DNA of 64,000 bases from Streptomyces luteolus (GCF_029968015.1 NZ_JASCIS010000018.1:100733-164732), one strand, 5' to 3'. Shown: positions 9,245 through 18,699, counted from the first letter of the stretch. Program-made: numbers and translations. The notes: a model not told the origin generated them from the sequence alone.

Positions 9245-9272
9245 TTCCATACCTCGATTTCCATACCTCGAT
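9245..9272. repeat. Tandem 14-bp direct repeat
   Basis: TTCCATACCTCGAT occurs twice, head to tail (9245-9258 and 9259-9272), between the carboxypeptidase stop and the transporter start. Its position 18 bp before the transporter GTG suggests an operator or leader element, but no partner is identified. Confidence 0.75.
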
Positions 9273-9289
9273 TCAGTACTTCGAAGGGT

Positions 9290-11047
9290 GTGCCAGTGAC
9301 ACAAGATCTCGGCAAGACGGCTGACCGGGGAGACCCACCGAGTGGATCGGTGGAGGAGCTCCCGGGCAGTCCGCACGAGGGGCCGCCGCCCCAGACGGAC
9401 AGAGTGGTGTTCGGCGTCACCGCCGTTCTCACGCTCGCGTTCGTCGTCTGGGGCGCGGTCTCCACGGACACGCTGGAGAGCGTCTCCACCAGCATGCTGA
9501 ACGGGCTCATCCACAGCGGCGGCTGGGCCTTCGTGCTCGCGGCCTCGGGCTTTGTGGTCTTCGCGCTCTGGCTGGCCATCAGCCGGTACGGGAAGATCAC
9601 CCTCGGTGCGGAGGGCGAGGGGCCGGAGTTCCGTACGGTGTCCTGGATCGCCATGATGTTCAGCGCCGGCATGGGTATCGGCCTGATGTTCTACGGCGTC
9701 AGCGAGCCACTGACGCACTACACCTCGCCGCCGCCCGGCACCTCACCGGCCGACTCGGGCGCGCAGATGGAGGTGTCGATGGCGACGACCCTCTTCCACT
9801 GGACGCTGCACCCGTGGGCGATCTACGCGGTGGCCGGTCTCGCCATCGCGTACAGCTGCTTCCGGCGCCGCAGGCGGCAGACCATCAGCGCCGTCTTCAC
9901 GCCGCTGATCGGTGAGAAGAACGCCAACGGCGGCATCGGCCGGGCCATCGACATCCTCGCGATCTTCGCGACGCTCTTCGGCTCCGCCGCCTCCCTCGGC
10001 CTCGGCGCCCTGCAGATCGCCAACGGCATGCGGGAGCTCGACTGGGCCAGCCGCGTCAGCACCGCCGTCCTCGTCTCCATCATCGCCGTCCTCACGATCG
10101 CCTTCGTGGCCTCCGCGGTGTCCGGTGTGGAGAAGGGCATCCAGTGGCTGTCCAACATCAACATGGTGCTCGCGGGTGTCCTCGCGGCCTTCGTCTTCGT
10201 GGTCGGCCCGACGGTCCTGGTCCTCGACCTGGTGCCCACCTCCGTCGCCTCGTTCCTCGGCGACCTGCCGATGATGGCCGGCCGTACGGAAGCGGCCAGC
10301 GATGCGGGCAGTGAGGTGGACATCGCCACCTGGCTCGGCGGCAACACGGTCTTCTACTGGGCCTGGTGGATCTCCTGGACGCCCTTCGTCGGCATGTTCA
10401 TCGCCCGCATCAGCCGCGGCCGCACCATCCGCCAGTTCATCGGCGGCGTCATCCTGGTCCCGTCCACCGTGAGCCTCATCTGGTTCGCGGTCTTCGGCGG
10501 TACGGCGATGCAGCTGAGCGAGCAGGGCCGCCTCAGCACCGACCTGACGGTCGAGGGCCAGCTCTTCGGCGTCCTGAACGAGTACCCGATCGCCACCGTC
10601 ATGAGCCTGCTCGTGATGATCCTGGTGGCCATCTTCTTCGTCTCCGGCGCCGACGCGGCGTCCATCGTGATGGGCACGCTCTCCCAGAGGGGCACGTTCG
10701 AGCCGACCCGGTTCGTCGTCATCTTCTGGGGTGTGGTCACCGGTGCCGTCGCGGCCATCATGCTGCTCATCGGCGGCGGTGGCGACGACGCCCTGACGGG
10801 CCTGAAGAACCTCACGATCCTCGTCGCGGCCCCGTTCGCCGTGGTCATGGTCGGCATGTGCTGGGCCCTGATGCGCGACCTGCGCCGCGACCCGCTGATC
10901 GTGCGCGGCGAGAAGGGCGAGGAGGCCGTCGAGATGGCGGTCATCGCGGGCCACGAGAAGTACGACGGAGACTTCGAGCTCCGCATCGGCCCGGCGGACA
11001 CGGAGCCGCCGTCCGCTCCGGCGGACAAGACGGAGGCGAAGCCGTAG
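9290..11047 (+). CDS. BCCT-family betaine/choline/carnitine transporter
   Basis: 585 aa from GTG 9290 (a second GTG lies at 9296) after CGAAGGG. About twelve membrane segments are apparent. The BCCT signature region is clear: WAWWISWTPFVGMFIARIS, with the preceding NTVFY. BCCT carriers take up trimethylammonium solutes, usually with Na+ or H+, for osmoprotection. The N-tail (about 45 residues) and the C-tail (KYDGDFELRIG, then PPSAPADK) are cytoplasmic and hydrophilic, consistent with osmosensing tails. A strong hairpin follows at 11075. The tandem repeat just upstream may be regulatory. Confidence 0.92.
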   Translation: MPVTQDLGKTADRGDPPSGSVEELPGSPHEGPPPQTDRVVFGVTAVLTLAFVVWGAVSTDTLESVSTSMLNGLIHSGGWAFVLAASGFVVFALWLAISRYGKITLGAEGEGPEFRTVSWIAMMFSAGMGIGLMFYGVSEPLTHYTSPPPGTSPADSGAQMEVSMATTLFHWTLHPWAIYAVAGLAIAYSCFRRRRRQTISAVFTPLIGEKNANGGIGRAIDILAIFATLFGSAASLGLGALQIANGMRELDWASRVSTAVLVSIIAVLTIAFVASAVSGVEKGIQWLSNINMVLAGVLAAFVFVVGPTVLVLDLVPTSVASFLGDLPMMAGRTEAASDAGSEVDIATWLGGNTVFYWAWWISWTPFVGMFIARISRGRTIRQFIGGVILVPSTVSLIWFAVFGGTAMQLSEQGRLSTDLTVEGQLFGVLNEYPIATVMSLLVMILVAIFFVSGADAASIVMGTLSQRGTFEPTRFVVIFWGVVTGAVAAIMLLIGGGGDDALTGLKNLTILVAAPFAVVMVGMCWALMRDLRRDPLIVRGEKGEEAVEMAVIAGHEKYDGDFELRIGPADTEPPSAPADKTEAKP

Positions 11048-11074
11048 CGCTTCCCGCTCTCCCGGCACACACTC

Positions 11075-11109
11075 GGCGGCGCCGCCCCCAGATCGGGGGC
11101 GGCGCCGCC
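11075..11109 (+). terminator. Strong hairpin terminator after BCCT gene
   Basis: A perfect 15-bp stem (GGCGGCGCCGCCCCC and complement) with a 5-nt loop AGATC, 28 bp after the transporter stop. Confidence 0.85.
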
Positions 11110-11131
11110 GCTGGGTTTCCCAGCCCGCTCC

Positions 11132-11189
11132 TCAGCCGCCGGAGGGGCTCAGCAATCGCCGGAGGGGCTCAGTAATCACCGGAGGGGCT
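11132..11189. repeat. Three tandem ~20-bp repeats
   Basis: Three successive copies of a unit ending cgccggaggggct, spaced 20 bp apart (the second, cagcaatcgccggagggg, starts at 11150; the third starts at 11170). They lie between the terminator of the transporter and the 3' end of the oxidase gene. The core CGCCGGAGGGGCT also occurs near 3084. Confidence 0.8.
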
Positions 11190-11205
11190 CGATTCTCGGA
11201 CCACC

Positions 11206-12135
11206 TCAGCCCACCAACCCCGCCGCAGCCTCCGCACACCCCCAGGCCACCGTGACCCCCGCCCCGCCGTGACCGTAGTTGTGCACCAACACCCCACCTC
11301 CGTCTACCCGTTGGCTCTCCAGGCGCACCACGGCCCGCGCGGGCCGCAGCCCGACCCGATGGGCCAGAACACGGGCCCCGGCGACCTCCGGACGGACCCG
11401 CGCGCAGCGCGCCACGATGGCCGCGGCCGTCGCCGGATCCGGCTCACGACCCCACGCGCCCTCCTCGGCCGTCCCCCCGAGCACCAGCCCGTACGGCTGC
11501 GGCAGCAGATAGGTCGTCTCGGCCGCCGCCGCGGCACCCGGAGCCACGAACCACTCCTCGACCCCCGGGTTCTCCACGACGACCAATTGCCCGCGCACCG
11601 GATGCACCGCGGGGTCGTCCGCCAGTGAACGCGCCCCGAGCCCGGTGCAGTTGACCACCACGGCCGCCTCGGCCGTCGCCTCGCGCAGGTCCGCCACGGT
11701 GCGCCGCTCGACCCTGCCGCCCGCGGCGGCCAGCCGATCCTCCAGGTACGACAGATGCGTCGGCATGTCGATCAGCGGCACCGTCGCCCGCAACCCCCGC
11801 CCCTCGACCTCCCGCAGGCCCGGCACGGCCTTCGCCCACCGCCCGAGATCCGCTGCCCTGGTGTCGGCCATGGTGCCCGCGACCAGCCGTACGCCGGTCG
11901 TCGACGGCTCGTCCGCCAGCGGCACGTACACATCGAGGGAGCGCAGCGACCACTCCTCCACCAGGGCCCGCGGCTCGATCCGGTACGGCCAGCACAGCCC
12001 GCCCGCCACGGCCGACGTGCACTCCGCGGCCGTCTCCCGTGCCCAGACCCGTACCCGCTCGCCCCGCTCGGCGAGGACCACGGCCGTCGTCAGGCCGATG
12101 ATCCCGCCGCCCACCACGATCACTTCAGCACTCAT
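11206..12135 (-). CDS. FAD-dependent D-amino-acid oxidase family protein
   Basis: 309 aa. The N-terminal Rossmann FAD motif is VVGGGIIGLTTA at residues 7-18. The C-terminus carries the DAO-type segments HRVGLRPAR (substrate carboxylate-binding Arg region) and VHNYGHGGAGVTVAWG (FAD binding). Length and layout fit D-amino-acid oxidases, which deaminate D-amino acids to keto acids with H2O2 release. No peroxisomal or export signal is relevant here; it is cytosolic. It is divergent from the next gene with a 72-bp gap. A related amine oxidase role cannot be excluded. Confidence 0.85.
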   Translation of the reverse strand: MSAEVIVVGGGIIGLTTAVVLAERGERVRVWARETAAECTSAVAGGLCWPYRIEPRALVEEWSLRSLDVYVPLADEPSTTGVRLVAGTMADTRAADLGRWAKAVPGLREVEGRGLRATVPLIDMPTHLSYLEDRLAAAGGRVERRTVADLREATAEAAVVVNCTGLGARSLADDPAVHPVRGQLVVVENPGVEEWFVAPGAAAAAETTYLLPQPYGLVLGGTAEEGAWGREPDPATAAAIVARCARVRPEVAGARVLAHRVGLRPARAVVRLESQRVDGGGVLVHNYGHGGAGVTVAWGCAEAAAGLVG

Positions 12136-12207
12136 ACCGGGACCCTAATCCGCAATCCGCACCGGCCGACTTGCTCACTTCCGTGCCCCGACGGGAATAC
12201 TCCACCC

Positions 12208-13257
12208 ATGTCTGCCGAATACGCGTCATACACGTCCTTCGGCCTGGCCCCGGCGACCCGCGCCGGGGGAGTCCTCGCGGACGGTGGCTATCAAGTGCAC
12301 CGGGATTTCCTGGACTTCATCATCGACGGCCGCCCGCTGCTGTTCCAGCTGGCCGACCTCGACGCGGTCTCCCCGCTCGCCGCGGACGTGCCGCCCGCCA
12401 TCTTCATCGACCATGTGCGCCGGCTCCTCCTGGAGGCGGACGCCCCGCTCGCCGACGGCCGGTACGTGATCTACGGCTGCCCCGAGTGCGAGGCCCTGGC
12501 CTGCGGCGCGGTGACGGCGGTCATCGAACACTCCGAAGACGATGCCTATGTGTGGCGGGACTTCGCCTGGCAGACCGACGAACACGCCGACCTTGGGCTC
12601 AACGGCTACCACGGCATCGGCCCGTTCCGCTTCCGTGCGGAAGAGTACCGGGGTGCCTTACGCCGCCTGCTTGAGGCCGAGGAGACCTCCGACGGTTCCG
12701 CCGCCCGCCGCCGCGTCCTCCTGGTCGGCGCCCGCGCGGCCGTCCTGGCGAAGCTCGCCGCCGCGCTCCGGATCATCGGCATCGGCGCGGAGATCCTGCC
12801 CGCCGACGGCACGTTCGACATCCCGCCCGATGAGTTGCGCACCTACGGCGCTGTCGCCTTCGGCCGGGCCGTCACGGAGGCTCAACGCGCCGTGACACGC
12901 GGGGAGTTCGAGCGGGCGGGCGTGCGAGTGGAGTACGTTGACGGGCTCGCCCCGATCGTCCCGCTGCTGGTCGCCCAGATCGAACAGGCCCTGGGCGAGG
13001 GCCAGTTCACCCGGCACCGGCTTGCCGGTCTCGCGGTGATCGAGGGCGAGGCGGACGTCCAGGTCACCTCGACCTGCCGCGTCCGCCTCACCGCATACCG
13101 CCTGGACCGCCTCCACCGCGCCCGCACCCACGAGGTCTACGAGGGCGTCCTGGAGCCCGGCAGCCACCGCATCGCCCTGGCCCCCGGCGCGGTACGGGGC
13201 CAGGCGTTCCTGGTGGCTCGGGCGCCGGGGGCGGTGGCGGTGACTCCGGTCCGCTGA
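12208..13257 (+). CDS. Hypothetical protein, possible oxidoreductase-like
   Basis: 349 aa from ATG 12208; GACGGGAATAC upstream could serve as a weak ribosome site. Soluble, no signal peptide. A cysteine cluster, YGCPECEALACGAVT at about residues 89-103, has a CxxC that could bind metal or be redox-active. A nucleotide-binding-like region RVLLVGARAAVLAKLAAAL follows at about 168-186. I recognise no catalytic family. It is divergent from the D-amino-acid oxidase, which may or may not be meaningful. Confidence 0.65.
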   Translation: MSAEYASYTSFGLAPATRAGGVLADGGYQVHRDFLDFIIDGRPLLFQLADLDAVSPLAADVPPAIFIDHVRRLLLEADAPLADGRYVIYGCPECEALACGAVTAVIEHSEDDAYVWRDFAWQTDEHADLGLNGYHGIGPFRFRAEEYRGALRRLLEAEETSDGSAARRRVLLVGARAAVLAKLAAALRIIGIGAEILPADGTFDIPPDELRTYGAVAFGRAVTEAQRAVTRGEFERAGVRVEYVDGLAPIVPLLVAQIEQALGEGQFTRHRLAGLAVIEGEADVQVTSTCRVRLTAYRLDRLHRARTHEVYEGVLEPGSHRIALAPGAVRGQAFLVARAPGAVAVTPVR

Positions 13258-13260
13258 GGA

Positions 13261-13357
13261 TCCGCGCCCCGAAAAGGGCGCGGGGAACTGCGCGACCAGC
13301 CACGACGGCGCTGCAGCCGAACGCAGGCTCCGCAGCCACGCGGCGCCAGCCGCATAT
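13261..13357. repeat. Composite Streptomyces intergenic element
   Basis: Begins with a hairpin (GCGCCC cgaaaa GGGCGC, 13264-13280) that can end transcription of the plus-strand gene. It continues with aactgcgcgaccagccac, a sequence I recall as scattered between Streptomyces genes, and ends with the inverted copy (13330-13357) of the 28-bp repeat seen at 3019-3046. Confidence 0.7.
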
Positions 13358-13404
13358 CGACACAGCCGGGAAGGGGCGGGGCGGGGAGAAAGAAGCCGGC
13401 CGGT

Positions 13405-15861
13405 CTACCGCCGACCCCCGCGCCCCTCGTCCAGCAACCCCGCCTTCCGCAACGCATCCGCCATCGCACTGTTGGCAGGCGGTGCCGCCTGCCGACCTCC
13501 ACCGCCGCCACCACGCCGCTCACGCCCGCCCCGCTGCTGCGGAGGCCGACCGCCCTGGCCGCCGCCCCGCCCGCCGCGCTCGCGCCGCTGGCCCTGGGCC
13601 TTGTCGGCGCCCGAACCGCCGCCGGAGGAACCGGAGTTCGCCTCGTCCTCCAACCGCAGCGTCAGCGAGATCCGCTTGCGCGGGATGTCGACATCGAGGA
13701 CCTTCACCTTCACGATGTCGCCCGGCTTCACCACGTCCCGCGGGTCCTTGACGAAGGTCTTGGACATCGCCGAGACGTGCACGAGACCGTCCTGGTGCAC
13801 ACCGACGTCCACGAACGCGCCGAACGCCGCGACGTTCGTCACGACCCCTTCGAGCACCATGCCCGCCGACAGGTCCGCGATCTTCTCGACGCCCTCCTTG
13901 AAGGTGGCCGTCTTGAACGCCGGCCGCGGGTCGCGCCCCGGCTTCTCCAGCTCGCGCAGGATGTCCGTGACCGTCGGCAAACCGAAGGTGTCGTCCACGT
14001 ACTCCGCGGGCCGCAGGGACCGCAGCGCGCCGGTGTTGCCGATCAGGGACGCGACCTCGCCGCCCGCCGACTTCACCATCCGCCGCACCACCGGGTACGC
14101 CTCGGGGTGCACGGCGGAGGCGTCAAGCGGATCGTCCCCGCCGCGGATGCGCAGGAAGCCCGCGCACTGCTCGTACGCCTTCGGGCCGAGCCGGGCCACG
14201 TCCTTGAGGCCCTTGCGGTTCCGGTACGGGCCGTTGGCGTCGCGGTGCGCCACGATGTTCTCCGCGAGGCCCGAGCCGATGCCGGAGACGCGGGCGAGCA
14301 GCGGGGCCGACGCGGTGTTCACGTCCACGCCGACGCCGTTCACACAGTCCTCGACCACCGCGTCGAGCGAGCGGGACAGCTTCACCTCGGACAGATCGTG
14401 CTGGTACTGCCCGACGCCGATGGACTTCGGGTCGATCTTCACCAGCTCGGCCAGCGGGTCCTGGAGGCGCCGCGCGATCGACACGGCGCCGCGCAGCGAC
14501 ACGTCGAGCTCCGGCAGCTCCTGCGAGGCGAACGCCGAGGCGGAGTACACGGAGGCGCCCGCCTCCGACACCATCACCTTGGTGAGCTTCAACTCCGGGT
14601 GCCTGGCGATGAGTTCACCGGCGAGCTTGTCCGTCTCGCGGGACGCCGTGCCGTTGCCGATCGCGATCAGGTCGACGGAGTGCCGCGCGGCCAGCTCGGC
14701 CAGCTTGCCGAGCGCCGCGTCCCACTTGTTGGCCGGGACGTGCGGGTAGACCGTGTCCGTGGCGACGACCTTGCCGGTGGCGTCGACCACGGCGACCTTC
14801 ACACCCGTACGGAAACCGGGGTCAAGGCCGAGCGTCGCGCGCGTGCCCGCGGGCGCGGCGAGCAGCAGGTCCCGCAGATTCGCCGCGAACACCTTGACCG
14901 CCTCGTCCTCGGCTGCCGTGCGCAGCCGCAGCCGCAGGTCGATCCCGAGGTGCACGAGGATCCGCGTCCGCCAGGCCCAACGCACCGTGTCGAGCAGCCA
15001 CTTGTCACCCGGCCGGCCACGGTCGGCGATGCCGAAGCGGTGCGCCACGATCGGCTCGTACGAGGACGGGGGTGTGGAGGCGGACCCGGTGGCCGCGGAG
15101 TCGGCGGGCTCCTCGGGCTCCAGGACGAGGTCGAGGACCTCTTCCTTCTCGCCGCGCAGCATCGCGAGGACGCGGTGCGAGGGAAGCTCGGTGAACGGCT
15201 CCGCGAAGTCGAAGTAGTCGGCGAACTTGGCGCCCTCGGTCTCCTTGCCCTCGCGGACCTTCGCCGCGAGGCGCCCGCGCGTCCACATCCGCTCGCGCAG
15301 CTCGCCGATGAGGTCGGCGTCCTCGCCGAAGCGCTCGGTGAGGATGGCCCGCGCGCCGTCCAGGGCGGCCTGCGGTTCGGCGACGCCCTTCTCGGCGTCC
15401 ACGAACGCGGCGGCCGCCGCGAGCGGCTCCACGGACGGGTCGCCGAGCAGCCCGTCCGCCAGCGGTTCGAGGCCCGCCTCACGCGCGATCTGCGCCTTCG
15501 TACGACGCTTGGGCTTGAAGGGCAGATAGATGTCCTCCAGGCGCGCCTTGGTCTCGGCGCCCCGGATCTGCGCTTCAAGCTCCTCGGTCAACTTGCCCTG
15601 TTCCCGCACCGAGTCGAGGATCGCCGAGCGCCGGTCCTCCAGCTCCCGCAGGTAGCGCAGCCGCTCCTCCAACGTGCGCAGCTGCGCATCGTCGAGCATC
15701 TCGGTGGCTTCCTTGCGGTACCGGGCGATGAACGGCACCGTCGAACCGCCGTCGAGCAGCTCGACGGCGGCCTTCACCTGCCGTTCCCGTACGCCGAGCT
15801 CCTCGGCGATCCTGCCTTCGACGGACCCTGCGACGGGTGTCGGTGTCGCCCCTGTGGTCAC
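13405..15861 (-). CDS. tex: Tex-family RNA-binding protein with S1 domain
   Basis: 818 aa from GTG 15861, preceded by GTAGGGGAATC; an upstream in-frame ATG lacks such a site. The full Tex layout is present: N-terminal helical part (TVPFIARYRKEATEMLDDAQ), YqgF/RuvC-like domain (LGLDPGFRTGVKVAVVD), helix-hairpin-helix (NTASAPLLARVSGIGSGLAE), HHH-like segment (GPYRNRKGL) and an S1 RNA-binding domain (GMVLEGVVTNVAAFGAFVDV). The C-terminal 75 residues are an Arg/Gly-rich low-complexity extension ending in a short predicted helix. Tex binds nucleic acid during transcription. The RGG-like tail is longer than in the E. coli protein. Confidence 0.93.
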   Translation of the reverse strand: MTTGATPTPVAGSVEGRIAEELGVRERQVKAAVELLDGGSTVPFIARYRKEATEMLDDAQLRTLEERLRYLRELEDRRSAILDSVREQGKLTEELEAQIRGAETKARLEDIYLPFKPKRRTKAQIAREAGLEPLADGLLGDPSVEPLAAAAAFVDAEKGVAEPQAALDGARAILTERFGEDADLIGELRERMWTRGRLAAKVREGKETEGAKFADYFDFAEPFTELPSHRVLAMLRGEKEEVLDLVLEPEEPADSAATGSASTPPSSYEPIVAHRFGIADRGRPGDKWLLDTVRWAWRTRILVHLGIDLRLRLRTAAEDEAVKVFAANLRDLLLAAPAGTRATLGLDPGFRTGVKVAVVDATGKVVATDTVYPHVPANKWDAALGKLAELAARHSVDLIAIGNGTASRETDKLAGELIARHPELKLTKVMVSEAGASVYSASAFASQELPELDVSLRGAVSIARRLQDPLAELVKIDPKSIGVGQYQHDLSEVKLSRSLDAVVEDCVNGVGVDVNTASAPLLARVSGIGSGLAENIVAHRDANGPYRNRKGLKDVARLGPKAYEQCAGFLRIRGGDDPLDASAVHPEAYPVVRRMVKSAGGEVASLIGNTGALRSLRPAEYVDDTFGLPTVTDILRELEKPGRDPRPAFKTATFKEGVEKIADLSAGMVLEGVVTNVAAFGAFVDVGVHQDGLVHVSAMSKTFVKDPRDVVKPGDIVKVKVLDVDIPRKRISLTLRLEDEANSGSSGGGSGADKAQGQRRERGGRGGGQGGRPPQQRGGRERRGGGGGGRQAAPPANSAMADALRKAGLLDEGRGGRR

Positions 15862-16034
15862 GATTCCCCTACCGCCTTCTCGCTGAGCTTGAACTGGCAT
15901 TGTGGCAGGTGGCAGTGACACTCCGGGATCGGGTGCGCCCGTGCACGCCCCGCGCGGGGCTCCCGCCGCCGGTCAGACCCGGTGCGCCCGGCGCGTCGTA
16001 CCAGGAGGGCCGGGGCTCCGCACGGGGGCGAGCC

Positions 16035-16898
16035 TCAGCTCTTGCCGAGCAGGTCCGCCGGGAACGCGCCCGCCGCGAGGGCCGTCCCGACGAACCCGGT
16101 CGCGAGCTCGGTCAGGCGCTCCACGCCTTCGGCGCCCAGGTGCTCGTACGGGGCGGCGTCGAGGCGGTCGGTGGCGTCCTCGATCCCGGCGCGCAGGGCG
16201 ACGCCCGCCTCCGTCAACTCCCCGTCCGCGCCGAGCAGTCCGCGTTCGCGCAGCCGGTGCGCGGCCGCGTCCCAGTCGTCCTGGGTCCAGCCGCGGGTGG
16301 CGAGGATCCACTTGGGTGCCATGCCCTTGCCGGTCGCGGTGTGGCTGACCAGTGCCTCGACCGGGTCGAGCCCGGCGTCCAGGAGCGCGGCGAGATGGCC
16401 GTCGCCGCGGTGCTCGCGCAGCAGCGTCGCCGCGTGCCAGTAGGCGAGGTGCGGCTCCTGCGGCACGGGCAGGTCGGCGTGCGCGGCGTACAGCGGGCGT
16501 GCGTGCCGGGTGCAGGCCTCGGTGGCGCGCAGCGCGAGCCGGGCCGCCTCCGCCATGGCGTCCGAGGCCAGCGCCTCGTCGCCGAGCAGCCGCCGCAGCG
16601 TGGAGTCGACGGAGCGGAGGCGCGCGGCGAGCACGTCCTCGGGCGACGCGGTGTCCCAGACGGCGGGCAGTGCCTTGGCGACCAGGTCGTACTTGAAGTT
16701 GTAGAACGACGCGGCGACGGCGCCGGGGCCGACCCGGCCGAAGGCGGCGGCGCGACCGGCGAAGTAGGCGGTACTGCGGTCCTCGACGCCGAGCGCGCCG
16801 AGCTCCGCGGTGAAGTCGGGGGAGAAGTAGACGGTGGAGTGCAGCGGGTTCACGACGTTGTGACAGCGGCGTCCGGCGCGCGCGGGCAGAGTGGTCAT
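16035..16898 (-). CDS. SCO6745 family protein
   Basis: 287 aa from ATG 16898. The protein is all-helical with a conserved-looking N-terminus (NPLHSTVYFSPDF) and a central GPGAVAASFYNF segment. The C-terminal half (WDAAAHRLRERGLLGADGEL) resembles a winged-helix fold. It matches what I know as the SCO6745 family, an actinobacterial family of unknown function. It is divergent from the GlxA-type regulator with 112 bp between starts. Cytosolic; no catalytic residues can be named. Confidence 0.75.
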   Translation of the reverse strand: MTTLPARAGRRCHNVVNPLHSTVYFSPDFTAELGALGVEDRSTAYFAGRAAAFGRVGPGAVAASFYNFKYDLVAKALPAVWDTASPEDVLAARLRSVDSTLRRLLGDEALASDAMAEAARLALRATEACTRHARPLYAAHADLPVPQEPHLAYWHAATLLREHRGDGHLAALLDAGLDPVEALVSHTATGKGMAPKWILATRGWTQDDWDAAAHRLRERGLLGADGELTEAGVALRAGIEDATDRLDAAPYEHLGAEGVERLTELATGFVGTALAAGAFPADLLGKS

Positions 16899-17010
16899 GA
16901 CCCGCACGCTACCGACTGGTTGGTACGGCGTGAAGGGCAGGGCCCCGATGGCAGGAAAGGTGGGGTGTTCGTCATTGCGGCCATCCGGGCCCGGCAGAAG
17001 AATCGACCGC

Positions 17011-17994
17011 ATGAAGCCCCAGCGCACCGGGCGCGGCCGAGCGGCCAGGGACGTGCTCGTCGTCCTCTTCGACGAGGTCCAGAGCCTCGACGTGACGGGC
17101 CCCGTAGAGGTCTTCACGGGCGCGACCCACGCGGCCGGGACCCCCGGCTACCGCGTCCGCACCGCCTCCCTCGACGGCACCCTGGTCCGTACGTCCAGCG
17201 GGCTCACCCTCGTACCGGACGGTGCTCTCGCCGACGGGCCCGCCCCGCACACCCTGCTCGTGCCGGGCGGGCACGGCACGCGCTCCTCGGACCCCCGCCT
17301 GACCGACGCCGTACGGGACATCGCCCCGCGCGCACAGCGGCTGGTGTCCGTCTGCACCGGCGCCCTGCTGCTCGCCGAGGCCGGACTGCTCGACGGCAGG
17401 CGGGCCACCACGCACTGGATGTTCTGCGAGAAGCTGGCCCGCGACCACCCCGAGGTGCGGGTCGACGCGGACCGGATCTACGTACGCGACGGCCATGTCG
17501 CCACCTCCGCGGGCGTCACCGCGGGCATCGACCTGGCGCTCGCCCTCGTCGAGGAGGACCTCGGCCGCGACATCGCCCTGACCGTCGCCCGGCACCTCGT
17601 GGTGTTTCTGCGCAGACCCGGCAACCAGGCCCAGTTCAGCGCCCAGTTGGCCGCGCAGACCGCACAGCGCGCACCGCTGCGCGAGGTGCAGCAGTGGATC
17701 ACCGAGCACCCCGCGTCCGACCTTTCCGTGGAGGCGCTCGCCGAGCGCGCCCGGCTCTCGCCCCGGCACTTCGCGCGGGCCTTCCACGCGGAGACGGGCA
17801 CGACCCCCGGCCGGTACGTGGAGCGGGTCCGCCTCGAACACGCCCGGCGGCTCCTGGAGGACACCGCCGACGGCGTCGAGGAGGTCTCCCGCTGCTGCGG
17901 TTACGGCACGCCCGAGGCGATGCGCCGCGCCTTCGTCAAGCACCTGGGCACGGGCCCTTCCGAGTACCGCCGCCGCTTCCGCACGACCCGCTGA
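17011..17994 (+). CDS. GlxA family AraC-type transcriptional regulator
   Basis: 327 aa. Residues about 10-185 are a DJ-1/PfpI (class I amidotransferase-like) domain with LLVPGGHGTR and a nucleophile-elbow-like VCTGALLLAEAGLL. The last 100 residues carry an AraC double helix-turn-helix (LSVEALAERARLSPRHFARA and VEEVSRCCGYGTPEAMRRAF). Such proteins sense a small ligand through the first domain and activate nearby genes. The two downstream DJ-1 genes (gap 43 bp) are the obvious targets or operon partners. Confidence 0.88.
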   Translation: MKPQRTGRGRAARDVLVVLFDEVQSLDVTGPVEVFTGATHAAGTPGYRVRTASLDGTLVRTSSGLTLVPDGALADGPAPHTLLVPGGHGTRSSDPRLTDAVRDIAPRAQRLVSVCTGALLLAEAGLLDGRRATTHWMFCEKLARDHPEVRVDADRIYVRDGHVATSAGVTAGIDLALALVEEDLGRDIALTVARHLVVFLRRPGNQAQFSAQLAAQTAQRAPLREVQQWITEHPASDLSVEALAERARLSPRHFARAFHAETGTTPGRYVERVRLEHARRLLEDTADGVEEVSRCCGYGTPEAMRRAFVKHLGTGPSEYRRRFRTTR

Positions 17995-18037
17995 CACCGC
18001 GAGCCGCCCCCAACTCCCCACCCCGGAAAGGCCCTTG

Positions 18038-18670
18038 ATGCAGATCGCCGTAGTCCTCTTCGACCGGCTCACCGCACTCGACGCGGTCGGCCCGTACGAG
18101 GTGCTCAGCCGCGTCCCCGACGCCGAGACCGTCTTCGTCGCCGAGCACACCGGCCCGTACCGCACCGACACCGGCAGCCTCGCGCTCACCGCCGACCGCA
18201 CCTTCGCCGACGTCCCGCGCCCGGATGTCGTCGTGGTGCCGGGCGGCCCCGGCCAGACCCCGCAGATGGACAACCCGGTGCTCCTCGACTGGCTGCGCGC
18301 CGCCGACGCGCACACCACCTGGACGACGTCCGTCTGCACGGGCTCCCTCCTCCTCGCCAGGGCCGGACTCCTCGACGGCCGCCGCGCCACCTCGCACTGG
18401 CTCGCCCTGAAGGCACTCGACGACCTCGGCGCCGAACCGACCGGCGAGCGCGTGGTGTTCGACGGCAAGTACGTCACCGCAGCCGGTGTCTCCTCCGGCA
18501 TCGACATGGGCCTGGCCCTGGCCGGGGAGATCGCGGGCGACGAATCGGCCCGACGCGTCCAACTGCTGATCGAGTACGACCCGCAGCCCCCGTACGACGC
18601 GGGCTCGCCGCAGAAGGCCCCGGCCGGCCTGGTCGCCGAACTGCGCGCCCACACCCGCCACCCGCAGTGA
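18038..18670 (+). CDS. DJ-1/PfpI family protein, copy 1
   Basis: 210 aa from ATG 18038 (a TTG directly precedes it), following CCGGAAAGG. Single DJ-1/PfpI domain: VVVPGGPGQTPQMDNP, the nucleophile elbow SVCTGSLLLARAGLLDG, and ATSHWLAL. Isonitrile hydratases and DJ-1 glyoxalase-like enzymes share this form. It is closely similar to the next gene, sharing identical DNA stretches of about 54 and 44 bp, so the pair arose by tandem duplication or has been kept alike by gene conversion. It is 43 bp downstream of the GlxA regulator and probably co-transcribed. Substrate unknown. Confidence 0.85.
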   Translation: MQIAVVLFDRLTALDAVGPYEVLSRVPDAETVFVAEHTGPYRTDTGSLALTADRTFADVPRPDVVVVPGGPGQTPQMDNPVLLDWLRAADAHTTWTTSVCTGSLLLARAGLLDGRRATSHWLALKALDDLGAEPTGERVVFDGKYVTAAGVSSGIDMGLALAGEIAGDESARRVQLLIEYDPQPPYDAGSPQKAPAGLVAELRAHTRHPQ

Positions 18671-18699
18671 CCCCGAACCGAAAGGAACCCCCAGCCGCC

